DNA from: Phycisphaeraceae bacterium
GTDB taxonomy: Bacteria > Planctomycetota > Phycisphaerae > Phycisphaerales > Zrk34
DNA length: 18,279 nt
Assembly: GCA_028281485.1 (NCBI GenBank)
Contig: JANQJT010000123.1
Span: forward strand, 1-18,279
Reading direction: 5' to 3'
The notes beneath the pieces are model-generated. The model ran no database searches. It had not been told where the DNA came from and was given only the letters and a program-made list of their open reading frames with translations. Below are positions 1-9,490 of the stretch, one piece after another (position 1 is the stretch's first letter; every line of letters begins with the position of its first letter). The translations under genes were made by a program, and so were the position numbers.

Positions 1-60
1 GCCCGGAGGGATCTGGGCCAGTTTTTTCAGGGCTGGATCGTGTGAATCGGCGATGGACCG

Positions 61-88
61 TTGACGGGTCATAATCGGATACTATACT
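61..88 (+). promoter_or_regulatory. sigma70-type promoter of ppdK
   Basis: TTGACG (61-66) and TATACT (83-88) are separated by 16 bp. Both are close to the sigma70 consensus. Transcription would begin near 95, giving a leader of about 160 nt before the dikinase start. No riboswitch or small ORF is recognised in the leader. The first 60 bases hold nothing I can support beyond a possible end of an upstream terminator. Confidence 0.6.
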
Positions 89-256
89 CGGCAATTCCAT
101 TTCGGCTGCTGTGGTGGAGAGGTTTTACAGCGGCCTAAACGAGCGAGGCAACCGGATTCATTAGAGAAACATGATATCGCCCTTGCGCCGAGGCGCGGCG
201 GCGGGATCCACAAACGAAATCCCCCCAACCTACCCGACACGAAGGAACCTGGGACG

Positions 257-2929
<2,673 letters not shown>

Positions 2930-2955
2930 GCCGACGCTTCAATCCATCAACCACA

Positions 2956-2990
2956 AGCCCACGCTCAATTGCGAGCGTGGGCTTTTTATT
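2956..2990 (+). terminator. intrinsic terminator after ppdK
   Basis: A perfect 11-bp stem (AGCCCACGCTC at 2956-2966 with GAGCGTGGGCT at 2973-2983) closes a 6-nt loop and runs into TTTTTATT. It lies about 27 bp after the dikinase stop. The next gene faces it, and on the minus strand the hairpin has only a short A/T context, so its main job is ending ppdK transcription. Confidence 0.9.
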
Positions 2991-3015
2991 AGTTCTAGTT
3001 CTAGTTGTCGAGTGC

Positions 3016-3717
3016 TTATCGGCGTCGCCGCAACGCGACGAGGCCGCCGATCATAAGTATTCCGACCGACGCCGGCTCGGGCACCGCCGTGCCCTCGATG
3101 ATCAATACGACATCGGTGATTTCCACATTCGCATACACAACGCGAGACTCCGCGGGCGGCCGGGATCCAATCCAAGCACCGTATGTCAGTAAGAACAAAT
3201 CGACGGTTCCTCTGTCATCCAGTCTTGAATAGCCATACAAGAAAAGATCGAGGTCAATTTGATGCTCGTCCTGCCAAACGAGCGGGCCGATATCAAAGGG
3301 ATACACAGATATATCAGGCGTGATCGGCACGGAAACATCAGGCACGAGTGAGCCAGAGGCAGGTATGAAATCTTCTGATAAGAGGGCTAGATAGTTAACC
3401 CCAAAATTCCCGGCACTCATTCCATATTCGAATCCCGGATAAACTCGTAGATATGAGCCATATACGCTGGCTCCGTCGAAGACGCGGTACACATCGGGCG
3501 TAACGGTAGCCGAGACACGGAGGCTGATGTGATCGATCGATGTGAATGATTCAATCACTTCCTCGATCGGAGTTTTGTTACCGGATCGGAGAGTGTGGTT
3601 AGAGAAATCCGTATCAAAAGTGCCGTTCAGATCGGGTAGAGGGAACTCTACAACCTCTCCCTGCGCAGCGTGAGTGAACAACAGACAAATCCCCAATATC
3701 CCAATCGATTTATACAT
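3016..3717 (-). CDS. PEP-CTERM sorting domain protein (paralog A)
   Basis: This is a predicted secreted protein of 233 aa, handled by an exosortase-type system. A signal peptide covers about residues 1-20 (MYKSIGILGICLLF..., likely cleavage after AQG). The C-terminus has the full PEP-CTERM layout: PEPAS at 213-217, a hydrophobic stretch (VGILMIGGLVAL) and RRRR at the very end. In the family this tail targets the protein for export and processing at the cell surface. The middle is a beta-rich unknown domain that is clearly paralogous to the next gene upstream; shared features include VxLR(I/V)S, DVY, a PFD...W...E block and VLIIEGT before the tail. The start has GAGG about 5 nt upstream (GATGAGGGGCA-ATG). 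The body is AT-richer than the flanking genes. The ligand or role is unknown, and no exosortase is in the window. Confidence 0.85.
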   Translation of the reverse strand: MYKSIGILGICLLFTHAAQGEVVEFPLPDLNGTFDTDFSNHTLRSGNKTPIEEVIESFTSIDHISLRVSATVTPDVYRVFDGASVYGSYLRVYPGFEYGMSAGNFGVNYLALLSEDFIPASGSLVPDVSVPITPDISVYPFDIGPLVWQDEHQIDLDLFLYGYSRLDDRGTVDLFLLTYGAWIGSRPPAESRVVYANVEITDVVLIIEGTAVPEPASVGILMIGGLVALRRRR

Positions 3718-3755
3718 TGCCCCTCATCTCCATCTCCAAGGAAACCGTTGATTGC

Positions 3756-3784
3756 AATCTACAAGACTTCATCACACCAATCAA
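3756..3784 (-). promoter_or_regulatory. promoter of PEP-CTERM paralog A
   Basis: Read on the minus strand, TTGATT (3784-3779) and TAGATT (3761-3756) are 17 bp apart. They lie between the two paralogs, so the downstream copy probably has its own transcript rather than depending only on read-through. Confidence 0.45.
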
Positions 3785-3797
3785 TGAAAAACATTCA

Positions 3798-4544
3798 TTA
3801 ATGATCTTGTGCTGAACGAGCTCTGCGCCGGACGAGGGCGAGGCCACCGATCGCCAGTATGCCCAGTGACGCCGGTTCGGGCGTCGGCGTGCCCTCGATG
3901 ATCAGCACCGCTTCGGTAATCTCATATTGGGCATAGTGTATTATTTCGGCTTGGCCAAAGAATATTGTCAGCGGATAGATGAAATAGAATTGATGGTCTT
4001 CGTCAAGCAAGGTTTGCCATAGATCCTGCTTCGATGAAGGTATAGATGCATCCGGAATCAATTCATTCTCGAAATGCCAATCAACCGCATTGGTATCAAA
4101 GGGAAGTGAGCCCGGTTCACTACCGGTTGTATCTTTCACGATGAGGTCTTCGGGGAGCGCACCGGTATCGGGCACAAAGTTGTTTGCAGTGAACGGGACC
4201 GTAATGGATCCAAATGGATTTGAAGCGATGTCACCGGGATGGATAAAGACACTTCTCGGCTTGTACTGCCTCCAGTACTCGTGACCCGTTCCATCAGACA
4301 GCGAGACATAGTAGACATCCGATGTCTGTGATCCGGAAATACGCAAGTTAACTTGTTGAATCGTGACAAAGTCGTCACGAAGGTCTAACAGGGCCTTCTT
4401 AGTGAAACCCGCGTAGGGGCTTGCTGGATCAAGTGTGTAGATACCCTCTAGTTCGTTTAGGTCGTATTCTATAGTGACGCCTTGAGCAGAGTGCGCGATG
4501 CACAGCAAGAGCCCGAATCCCAGAAACCGGAGTGTAAAAGTCAT
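3798..4544 (-). CDS. PEP-CTERM sorting domain protein (paralog B)
   Basis: This is a 248-aa predicted exported surface protein. The signal peptide is MTFTLRFLGFGLLLCIAHSAQG, and the tail begins with PEPASLGILAIGGL at about residue 222, followed by VRRRARS and seven further residues. The upstream in-frame ATG at 4589 would add 15 residues, but I chose 4544. It has a GGGGGAGAGAAG ribosome site just before it, it begins directly with a signal peptide, and the best promoter would start transcription near 4574, downstream of the longer start. The middle domain is the same as in paralog A but diverged: F.TIQQVNLRIS, FVPDTGALPEDL, PFDTN..DWHFENE, and YEITEAVLIIEGT before the tail. The molecular function is unknown. 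Confidence 0.85.
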   Translation of the reverse strand: MTFTLRFLGFGLLLCIAHSAQGVTIEYDLNELEGIYTLDPASPYAGFTKKALLDLRDDFVTIQQVNLRISGSQTSDVYYVSLSDGTGHEYWRQYKPRSVFIHPGDIASNPFGSITVPFTANNFVPDTGALPEDLIVKDTTGSEPGSLPFDTNAVDWHFENELIPDASIPSSKQDLWQTLLDEDHQFYFIYPLTIFFGQAEIIHYAQYEITEAVLIIEGTPTPEPASLGILAIGGLALVRRRARSAQDH

Positions 4545-4580
4545 CTCTTCTCTCCCCCATTGGAGGCGTGTGGTAAAAGA

Positions 4581-4609
4581 AATATGCATGTTGAGGCGGG
4601 GGTGGTCAA
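4581..4609 (-). promoter_or_regulatory. promoter of PEP-CTERM paralog B
   Basis: On the minus strand TTGACC (4609-4604) and CATATT (4586-4581) are 17 bp apart. Initiation near 4574 would give a leader of about 30 nt to the ATG at 4544. This agrees with the shorter start choice for that gene. Confidence 0.55.
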
Positions 4610-4641
4610 GGTTTATCTAGCGTAATAAGGTTGATTTCGCG

Positions 4642-4716
4642 TTAAAGGGCGATTCGCCGACGTCGGACAATCGTCAGCCCGCCCACCGCGAGCAACCCCA
4701 GTGACGCCGGCTCGGG
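4642..4716 (-). pseudogene. orphan PEP-CTERM tail (gene remnant)
   Basis: On the minus strand this stretch encodes a complete PEP-CTERM tail: PEPASLGLLAVGGL, then TIV, four arginines, IAL and a TAA stop (4644-4642). No start codon or protein body precedes it. The frame runs only eight more codons upstream to a TAA (4746-4744), and the stop of the M50 gene (4738-4736) lies within that stretch. The DNA around the PEP motif matches paralog B almost perfectly (a CCCAGTGACGCCGG-type block), and similarity ends just upstream of the motif. I read it as the relic of a third tandem copy whose body was deleted, with the junction between 4716 and 4736. A chance match is very unlikely given the order PEPAS, hydrophobic stretch, Arg cluster, stop. 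Confidence 0.75.
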
Positions 4717-4735
4717 CGGGTCAAGATAAAACCGC

Positions 4736-5434
4736 CTACAGGATTACGTTAATCCAGAGTAACGGGCTGTCGATGCCCGAGACGAGAAAAAGGTATTCCA
4801 GGCCGAGTTTTTGCGCGGGGGTAAAGAGGATCGCGCCGAAGAGGAAGGCGAAGATGAACAGCACCATGATCATGCCGCCGTTGGCGGGGTTGGAGATGAA
4901 GTTGGCATAGGGGCGGTTGAAGTTGGCCAGGATGTGCGAGCCGTCCAGCGGCGGGATCGGCAGCAGGTTGAAAACGAACAGAATCAGGTTCACTCGACCG
5001 AACTGCCACAGGAAGAAGGCCGAGTTCTCGACGACCTGATGTTGGCCTTCGACCATGATCGGGAAGCGATCATCGAACCTTGCCCACAGGCCCAACGCTG
5101 TGAGCGCCAAGACGCCGAGCAGCAGGTTGGTCAGCGGGCCGGCCACGGCCACGAGGGCCTCGGCGAATCGGCCGCGCATCCGTGACGCGTCAATCGGCAT
5201 CTGCCCCCACGCGATGCCCGCCAGCAGCAGCGCGATCAACGACCACGGGCCCATGTGAACGAGGGGATTGACGTTCATGCGGTCCAGTTCGATCGGCGTC
5301 CGATCACCGAGACGGATCGCCATCCAGCCGTGCGCGAGTTCGTGCAGCGTGATGCTGATGATGACGGTGAAGACGACGCTCGCAAAGATGAGCGGGTCTT
5401 CTTCGATACTCTGGATGAACAGTGCGAGCGTCAT
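4736..5434 (-). CDS. M50-family (site-2-protease-like) membrane metalloprotease
   Basis: This is a membrane-embedded zinc protease of the rhomboid-like S2P/M50B type, about 232 aa and without a PDZ domain. HELAH at residues 31-35 supplies two zinc ligands and the catalytic Glu. The third ligand is the Asp of NLLPIPPLDG (residues 156-165, D164). About five hydrophobic segments are visible (residues 15-30, 62-76, 91-117, 147-160 and near the C-terminus). Such short M50 proteins are common, and their substrates are usually unknown. The reading frame is open far upstream, but real homology begins at MRRM or MTLAL. I favour the ATG at 5434 over 5443 because TACAAT sits exactly 7 nt before it and no Shine-Dalgarno is visible for either. 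The stop abuts the orphan PEP-CTERM tail. The gene lies about 32 bp after the permease and may also be co-transcribed with it. Confidence 0.88.
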   Translation of the reverse strand: MTLALFIQSIEEDPLIFASVVFTVIISITLHELAHGWMAIRLGDRTPIELDRMNVNPLVHMGPWSLIALLLAGIAWGQMPIDASRMRGRFAEALVAVAGPLTNLLLGVLALTALGLWARFDDRFPIMVEGQHQVVENSAFFLWQFGRVNLILFVFNLLPIPPLDGSHILANFNRPYANFISNPANGGMIMVLFIFAFLFGAILFTPAQKLGLEYLFLVSGIDSPLLWINVIL

Positions 5435-5441
5435 GCGTCGC

Positions 5442-5447
5442 ATTGTA
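5442..5447 (-). promoter_or_regulatory. -10 element for leaderless M50 transcript
   Basis: TACAAT (minus strand, 5447-5442) lies 7 nt before the ATG at 5434, and no convincing -35 or ribosome site is seen. Initiation would fall at or next to the start codon. Confidence 0.4.
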
Positions 5448-5466
5448 CGCCCGAGCCGCGTTAACG

Positions 5467-6597
5467 CTAAACCCGGAAGCCGGCGGCGCGATCGGGGGCG
5501 GCTTGCTCTGAGCCGCATCCGCACGATTCGGGCTGACGGGTTCGCGACCGAATCAGTCGCATCGCCGGTCCGCGCAGTCCCAGAACGATCAGCAACACCG
5601 TCGCGGCAACCGCGAACCCGTGCGGGAACAGGTGTCGCTCGTGACCGGCGCTGGTGGGGGTGACCATCATGTCGTCGAACGCCCCCACCACCGCGTCGAG
5701 CGCCAGGCCCATGCCGATCGAACACACCGCAATCGCGGCGAGATACGCGGCGACCACGCGTCCGCCCAGCTCCTTGCGGAGCAATCCGATCGACCCGATG
5801 TTCGTGGCCGGCCCCGCTAACAAGAGCACGAGGACCGTGCCGGGTGAGACGCCGGCCAGCAATAGCGCCGCGGCGATCGGCGTCGAGGCGGTGGCACACA
5901 GGTAAAGCGGCACGCCCACCACGAGCATCACGAGCATGGCCGGCAGACCGCTGCCGAACCGCTCCAGTGCGCTGGGATCGATGAAAGTGTTCATCACGCC
6001 GGCCGCGATGATTGCGATGACCAGCCACTTGCTGATGTCGCCCAGCAGCTTGGTAAAGACGTAGACGAATCCCTCGGTCACACGACTGACCAGCGTCGGT
6101 TGGGTATCGGTCTGGATCGCATCCGTATTCGATGAACAGCAGCCCGTATCGCATGGCTCCGGTGCCGTTTCAACCGGTTCATCCGCGCCGCTGACCGCCA
6201 TGGCGGCGAACCCCGCGACCACGGCGCTGACAAACGCGCTGATCGGTCGCGCGATCGCCATGACCGGCCCGAGGAGTGCGTAACTGAGCAGGAACGAGTC
6301 GAACCCGATCTCGGGCGTCGAAACGAGGAAGGACACGGTCGAGGGCCGACTGGCGCCTTGGCGTCTCAGGCCGATCGCCGTGGGCAGCACGCCGCACGAA
6401 CACAGCGGCAGGGGAATCCCCACGACGCTGGCTCGCAAGACGCCTCCCACGCCGCTGCGCCCCAGCCAACTGGCAACGATCCGGGTCGGCACCAGCGCCC
6501 GCACGACCGCCGCCGCCGTGAAGCCCACCAATAGCCAAGGCCCGGCTTCCACCGCCATGGTCCAGATATTGCCCAGGATCTCCGTCAACCAACGCAT
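5467..6597 (-). CDS. SO_0444/DUF318-type permease, putative Cu/Zn efflux
   Basis: This is a polytopic inner-membrane permease of the PF03773 (DUF318, ArsP_1/YraQ-like) family, 376 aa from the chosen start. The signature GIPLPLCSCGVLP occurs near residues 60-72, and a second family block (GVPLYLCATASTPIAAALL and LLAGPATN) lies in the C-terminal half. The two membrane bundles are joined by a soluble linker with CDTGCCSS, and the C-terminus carries ESCGCGSE. These thiol clusters suit soft-metal binding. The SO_0444 branch is annotated as Cu/Zn efflux, but related branches move organoarsenicals, so the substrate is an inference. ATG codons lie at 6609, 6606 and 6597. I prefer 6597 because TATGAT overlaps the first two and sits 7 nt before the third. 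The gene diverges from the PilZ-like gene and is followed by the M50 gene. Confidence 0.85.
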   Translation of the reverse strand: MRWLTEILGNIWTMAVEAGPWLLVGFTAAAVVRALVPTRIVASWLGRSGVGGVLRASVVGIPLPLCSCGVLPTAIGLRRQGASRPSTVSFLVSTPEIGFDSFLLSYALLGPVMAIARPISAFVSAVVAGFAAMAVSGADEPVETAPEPCDTGCCSSNTDAIQTDTQPTLVSRVTEGFVYVFTKLLGDISKWLVIAIIAAGVMNTFIDPSALERFGSGLPAMLVMLVVGVPLYLCATASTPIAAALLLAGVSPGTVLVLLLAGPATNIGSIGLLRKELGGRVVAAYLAAIAVCSIGMGLALDAVVGAFDDMMVTPTSAGHERHLFPHGFAVAATVLLIVLGLRGPAMRLIRSRTRQPESCGCGSEQAAPDRAAGFRV

Positions 6598-6604
6598 GCC
6601 CCCC

Positions 6605-6610
6605 ATCATA
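6605..6610 (-). promoter_or_regulatory. -10 element for leaderless permease transcript
   Basis: TATGAT (minus strand, 6610-6605) is followed by 7 nt and the ATG at 6597. It contains the alternative upstream ATGs, so transcription from it would exclude them. Confidence 0.4.
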
Positions 6611-6742
6611 GGTCATCTGAATCGACAATCTATCGGACGGCTTGCCGAATGCGAGAAATACAATTCCCCAATCTAAGCGGATCGGCAAATTCGTCGATGA
6701 AAACACGGGCCAGAAGCGCCTTTTTTTGGGAGGCAATGGGGA

Positions 6743-7219
6743 ATGTCTACAACACCTCACGAGTTGTTGATTGAGCAGTTGGAACAGGCCGAGTACTGGT
6801 CGCAAGACACGTGCGACAACGGCAGGCACACGTACTCACGCTACGTGATCCGCGGCGACGCCGTGCTGACGCAACTGAATCCCAGTCACGTCTCACAGTC
6901 CATCATCCACGTGCAGTTACGCAGTATCGGTCACGGTGGGATCGGATTCATGTCCCACCAGTACCTGGATATCGGTTCGATGTGGCGATTGGGTTTCGAG
7001 TTGCAAGGCTTTCAGATCGCTACGCAGCCGATTGCGATCCAATACTGCGAGAAAAAGGATACCCACAACGCCTACACGACCGGCGGACAGTTCATCATCG
7101 AGCCTTCGCTGATGATGTTATTGGGTGTCGACAGCAAGGAACTCCTCGGAATCCAGCCCGATCCCGGTGACGCCCTGGGTGATGTCGAGTTCCTGTCGCC
7201 CGAGGCGTTAGAAGGTTAA
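6743..7219 (+). CDS. PilZ-like domain protein
   Basis: This 158-aa soluble protein has the outline of a PilZ beta-barrel, a fold that usually senses cyclic di-GMP. An RxxxR motif (RYVIR, residues 33-37) is followed at the expected distance by SIGHGGIGF (61-69), which aligns with the canonical N-x-S-x-G-G-x-G-F. A final strand has YTTGGQFI, like the usual YxxGxxF. The second motif keeps the glycines but has Ser for Asp/Asn and Gly for Ser, so ligand binding may be weakened. The ATG at 6743 has GGGAGG (6728-6733) upstream. A TACAAT at 6659-6664 could be its -10 element. It is a single-gene unit between the divergent permease and the phoH gene. PilZ is a motif-level call. The flanks give no functional hint, although an HD-GYP gene lies 5 kb away. 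Confidence 0.65.
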   Translation: MSTTPHELLIEQLEQAEYWSQDTCDNGRHTYSRYVIRGDAVLTQLNPSHVSQSIIHVQLRSIGHGGIGFMSHQYLDIGSMWRLGFELQGFQIATQPIAIQYCEKKDTHNAYTTGGQFIIEPSLMMLLGVDSKELLGIQPDPGDALGDVEFLSPEALEG

Positions 7220-7366
7220 CAGGCCGTCACAACCCCGCCTGGCGACCCGTCATGGCCATCCACGCGATCTGAAATCTGACACAATCAAACGAGAATCCCT
7301 TCGCGGATCGGCGTTCGGTGGGGTATGATGCCCCGCGATACCCGTCAGGAAAGATGCTAGAGAAGT

Positions 7367-7371
7367 GGAGG
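7367..7371 (+). promoter_or_regulatory. Shine-Dalgarno fixing the GTG start of the PhoH gene
   Basis: GGAGG lies 7 nt before the GTG at 7379. No in-frame ATG near the beginning has a comparable site, so the GTG is the start. Confidence 0.75.
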
Positions 7372-7378
7372 TATACGG

Positions 7379-8794
7379 GTGCCTGACGCGAACGGAAGCG
7401 CAGACCAGTCCAACGTCAACGACCGCAAATACTTCGTGCTCGACACGAACGTCCTGTTGCACAACCCCAACGCGATGTTCATGTTCGATGACAACCGCGT
7501 GGTGATCCCGTTCACCGTCATCGAAGAGATCGACACCTTCAAGAAGCAGAACGACGACGTCGGTCGCAACGCCCGCGAGGCGATCCGCCACCTCGATCGC
7601 CTCCGAGACACCGGCAAGCTCAGCGAGGGCGTGAAGTGGAACGGCCACGGCGGCCTGGTCCAGGTCGACCTCGGCGAACACGAGCTGCCCCCCTCGCTCC
7701 ACGGCGCCAGCCCCGACAACCGCATCATCGCCTGCGCCTACCAGAGCCACCGGTCCGGTCACCGCACCATCTTCATCTCCAAGGACATCAACGCACGCAT
7801 CAAGAGCGACGCCCTCGGCATCGAGACCCAGGACTTCGAGGCGCAAAAGGTCGACGCCGACCGCCTGTACACCGGCTACGTCGAGCTCACCGTCCCCACG
7901 GAGGTGATCGACTCGATGTGGGACGAGAAACAGCTGCCCATCGATCAGCTCACCGATTACCTGACCGTGACCGACGAGGCCAGCGGTCAGTCACACGACA
8001 TCGAGCTGCACCCCAACCAGTTCGTGCTGATGCGCGACGTGCGCGGCGACTCACACACCGGCCTGGCCCGTCGCCTGGCCGACACCGACCACATCGTCCC
8101 CGTGACCGGGCCGCGCAAGCCCGTGTACGGCGTCATGCCGCGCAACGTCCAGCAGACCATGGCGCTCGACCTGCTCCTCGACGACGAGGTCAAGCTCGTC
8201 ACGCTGCTCGGCACGGCCGGCTCGGGCAAGACGCTGCTCGCGCTGGCCGCGGGCATGTCGCGCACGTTTGTCGAAGACCGCTTCGATCGCCTGCTGGTCG
8301 CCCGCCCCATCATGCCGCTCGGTCGCGACCTGGGTTACCTGCCCGGCGACGTGCAGGAAAAACTCTCCGCCTGGATGCAGCCGATCTTCGACAACCTCGC
8401 GTACCTGTTGACCACGCGCGGCGGCGGCAGCCAGCACGCCGACTCCAAGGGCCCCGAACAACGCGTCCAGGAGATGATGAAAGACGGCAAGCTCGTCCTC
8501 GAACCGCTGACCTACATCCGCGGCCGATCCATCCCCAACCAGTTCCTCATCGTCGATGAGGCCCAGAACCTCACGCCGCACGAGGTGAAGACCATCGCCA
8601 GCCGCGTCGGCGAAGGCACCAAGCTCATCCTCACCGGCGACGTCGCCCAGATCGACAACCCCTACCTCGACACCTCGTCCAACGGCCTGTCCTACATGGT
8701 CGAGGCCCTCAAGGGCCAGGGCATCGTCGGCCACGTCTCGCTGGCCAAGAGCGAACGCTCAGAACTGGCCAGCCTCGTCGCGGACAAGCTGTAA
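7379..8794 (+). CDS. PIN domain-PhoH family ATPase (PhoH2 type)
   Basis: This two-domain cytoplasmic protein of 471 aa has an N-terminal PIN ribonuclease domain fused to a PhoH ATPase. PIN part (about 16-155): VLDTNVLLHNP with Asp22, PFTVIEEID, SPDNRIIACA and ISKDINARIK, which provide the acidic metal-binding pocket. PhoH part (about 240-471): Walker A GTAGSGKT at 278-285 and Walker B FLIVDEAQN at 389-397 with Asp393-Glu394, then LTGDVAQID. Homologs of this architecture (PhoH2/YlaK-like) are described as RNA helicase/RNase proteins. The cellular role here is inferred from the family. The start is GTG. A possible -10 (TATGAT, 7324-7329) lies in the 159-bp gap before it. No antitoxin-like (PhoAT-type) small gene is visible immediately upstream. 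Confidence 0.93.
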   Translation: MPDANGSADQSNVNDRKYFVLDTNVLLHNPNAMFMFDDNRVVIPFTVIEEIDTFKKQNDDVGRNAREAIRHLDRLRDTGKLSEGVKWNGHGGLVQVDLGEHELPPSLHGASPDNRIIACAYQSHRSGHRTIFISKDINARIKSDALGIETQDFEAQKVDADRLYTGYVELTVPTEVIDSMWDEKQLPIDQLTDYLTVTDEASGQSHDIELHPNQFVLMRDVRGDSHTGLARRLADTDHIVPVTGPRKPVYGVMPRNVQQTMALDLLLDDEVKLVTLLGTAGSGKTLLALAAGMSRTFVEDRFDRLLVARPIMPLGRDLGYLPGDVQEKLSAWMQPIFDNLAYLLTTRGGGSQHADSKGPEQRVQEMMKDGKLVLEPLTYIRGRSIPNQFLIVDEAQNLTPHEVKTIASRVGEGTKLILTGDVAQIDNPYLDTSSNGLSYMVEALKGQGIVGHVSLAKSERSELASLVADKL

Positions 8795-8803
8795 AACCAC
8801 CGC

Positions 8804-8833
8804 GTCACACAACACATCAGGCGTTGCTATCAT
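8804..8833 (+). promoter_or_regulatory. promoter for leaderless kinase transcript
   Basis: GTCACA (8804-8809) and TATCAT (8828-8833) are 18 bp apart, and the -10 ends only 6 nt before the ATG at 8840. No Shine-Dalgarno is present in between. Confidence 0.4.
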
Positions 8834-8839
8834 CGGCTC

Positions 8840-9487
8840 ATGCCCGAGAGCATCGACCAACTCGCACACGACCTGCTGACCAGCATGCGCCGTGTGAATC
8901 GGCGGCGGTACGTGCTGGCGATCGCCGGCGGACCGGGCAGCGGCAAGAGCACGCTCGCCGGACAACTTGTCGATCGCATCAACACCGCCGCGGGCGCCGG
9001 CTTTGCCAACGTCCTGGCGATGGACGGCTTCCACCTGCCCAACGCCCAGCTCGACGCGGCCGGCCAGCGCCACCGCAAGGGCGCCCCACACACCTACGAC
9101 TCGTCCAACTTCGTCCGACTCGTCGATCGCCTGCGTCACCAGGCCGCCGACGACGATCCGATCGGCGTGCCCATCTACTGCCGCGACTCACACGAGCCCG
9201 TGGCCGACGCGATTCGGATTGAGCCGTGGAGCGGGCTGGTGATTGTCGAGGGGCAGTACGTGTTGTTGGAAGACGAGCCGTGGCGACTGCTCTACGACCT
9301 GTTCGACGAGTCGTGGTTTCTGGATTCCGACACCGAGGCGGCGCTGCAACGCGTCATGCAACGCCACATGGCCGGCGGCAACACCGAAGCCCAGGCCCGC
9401 AAGCGCATCGACGAAAACGATCGGCCCAACGCGCTGCGTGTCGAGCCGACGCGACAACGCGCCGGCCGCGTGATCGCCATGATGTAA
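8840..9487 (+). CDS. P-loop nucleoside/sugar kinase family protein
   Basis: This 215-aa ATP-dependent small-molecule kinase belongs to the uridine kinase/pantothenate kinase-like P-loop group (YggC/FrcK-like). Walker A is GGPGSGKST at about residues 30-38. The group signature MDGFHLPNAQLD is followed by RKGAPHTYDSSNF, which shapes the acceptor site. VIVEGQYVLLEDEPW is the Walker B-type strand, and a lid region has an ARKRIDEND motif. Members of this group phosphorylate fructose, nucleosides or unknown acceptors, so the substrate cannot be assigned. The start at 8840 is supported by the -10 spacing, not by a ribosome site. It ends 3 bp from the convergent metallophosphoesterase gene. Confidence 0.82.
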   Translation: MPESIDQLAHDLLTSMRRVNRRRYVLAIAGGPGSGKSTLAGQLVDRINTAAGAGFANVLAMDGFHLPNAQLDAAGQRHRKGAPHTYDSSNFVRLVDRLRHQAADDDPIGVPIYCRDSHEPVADAIRIEPWSGLVIVEGQYVLLEDEPWRLLYDLFDESWFLDSDTEAALQRVMQRHMAGGNTEAQARKRIDENDRPNALRVEPTRQRAGRVIAMM

Positions 9488-9490
9488 GTG

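Noticed and set aside
1..28. Possible terminator of a gene left of the window (GCCC...GGGC followed by a T run)
   Set aside because: The stem is only 4 bp in the visible part and is cut by the window edge.
2991..3007. Short direct repeat AGTTCT-AGTTCT-AGTTG after the ppdK terminator
   Set aside because: Only two and a half units of 6 bp outside any gene. No function or mobility signal can be supported.
4545..4589. 15-codon N-terminal extension of PEP-CTERM paralog B
   Set aside because: It precedes the signal peptide, contains the ribosome site for the ATG at 4544 and lies upstream of the predicted transcript start.
5444..6154. Upstream extension of the M50 frame to 472 codons
   Set aside because: The extra part lies inside the permease gene in another frame and has Arg/Gly-rich non-protein-like composition. 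Homology starts at the short ATG.
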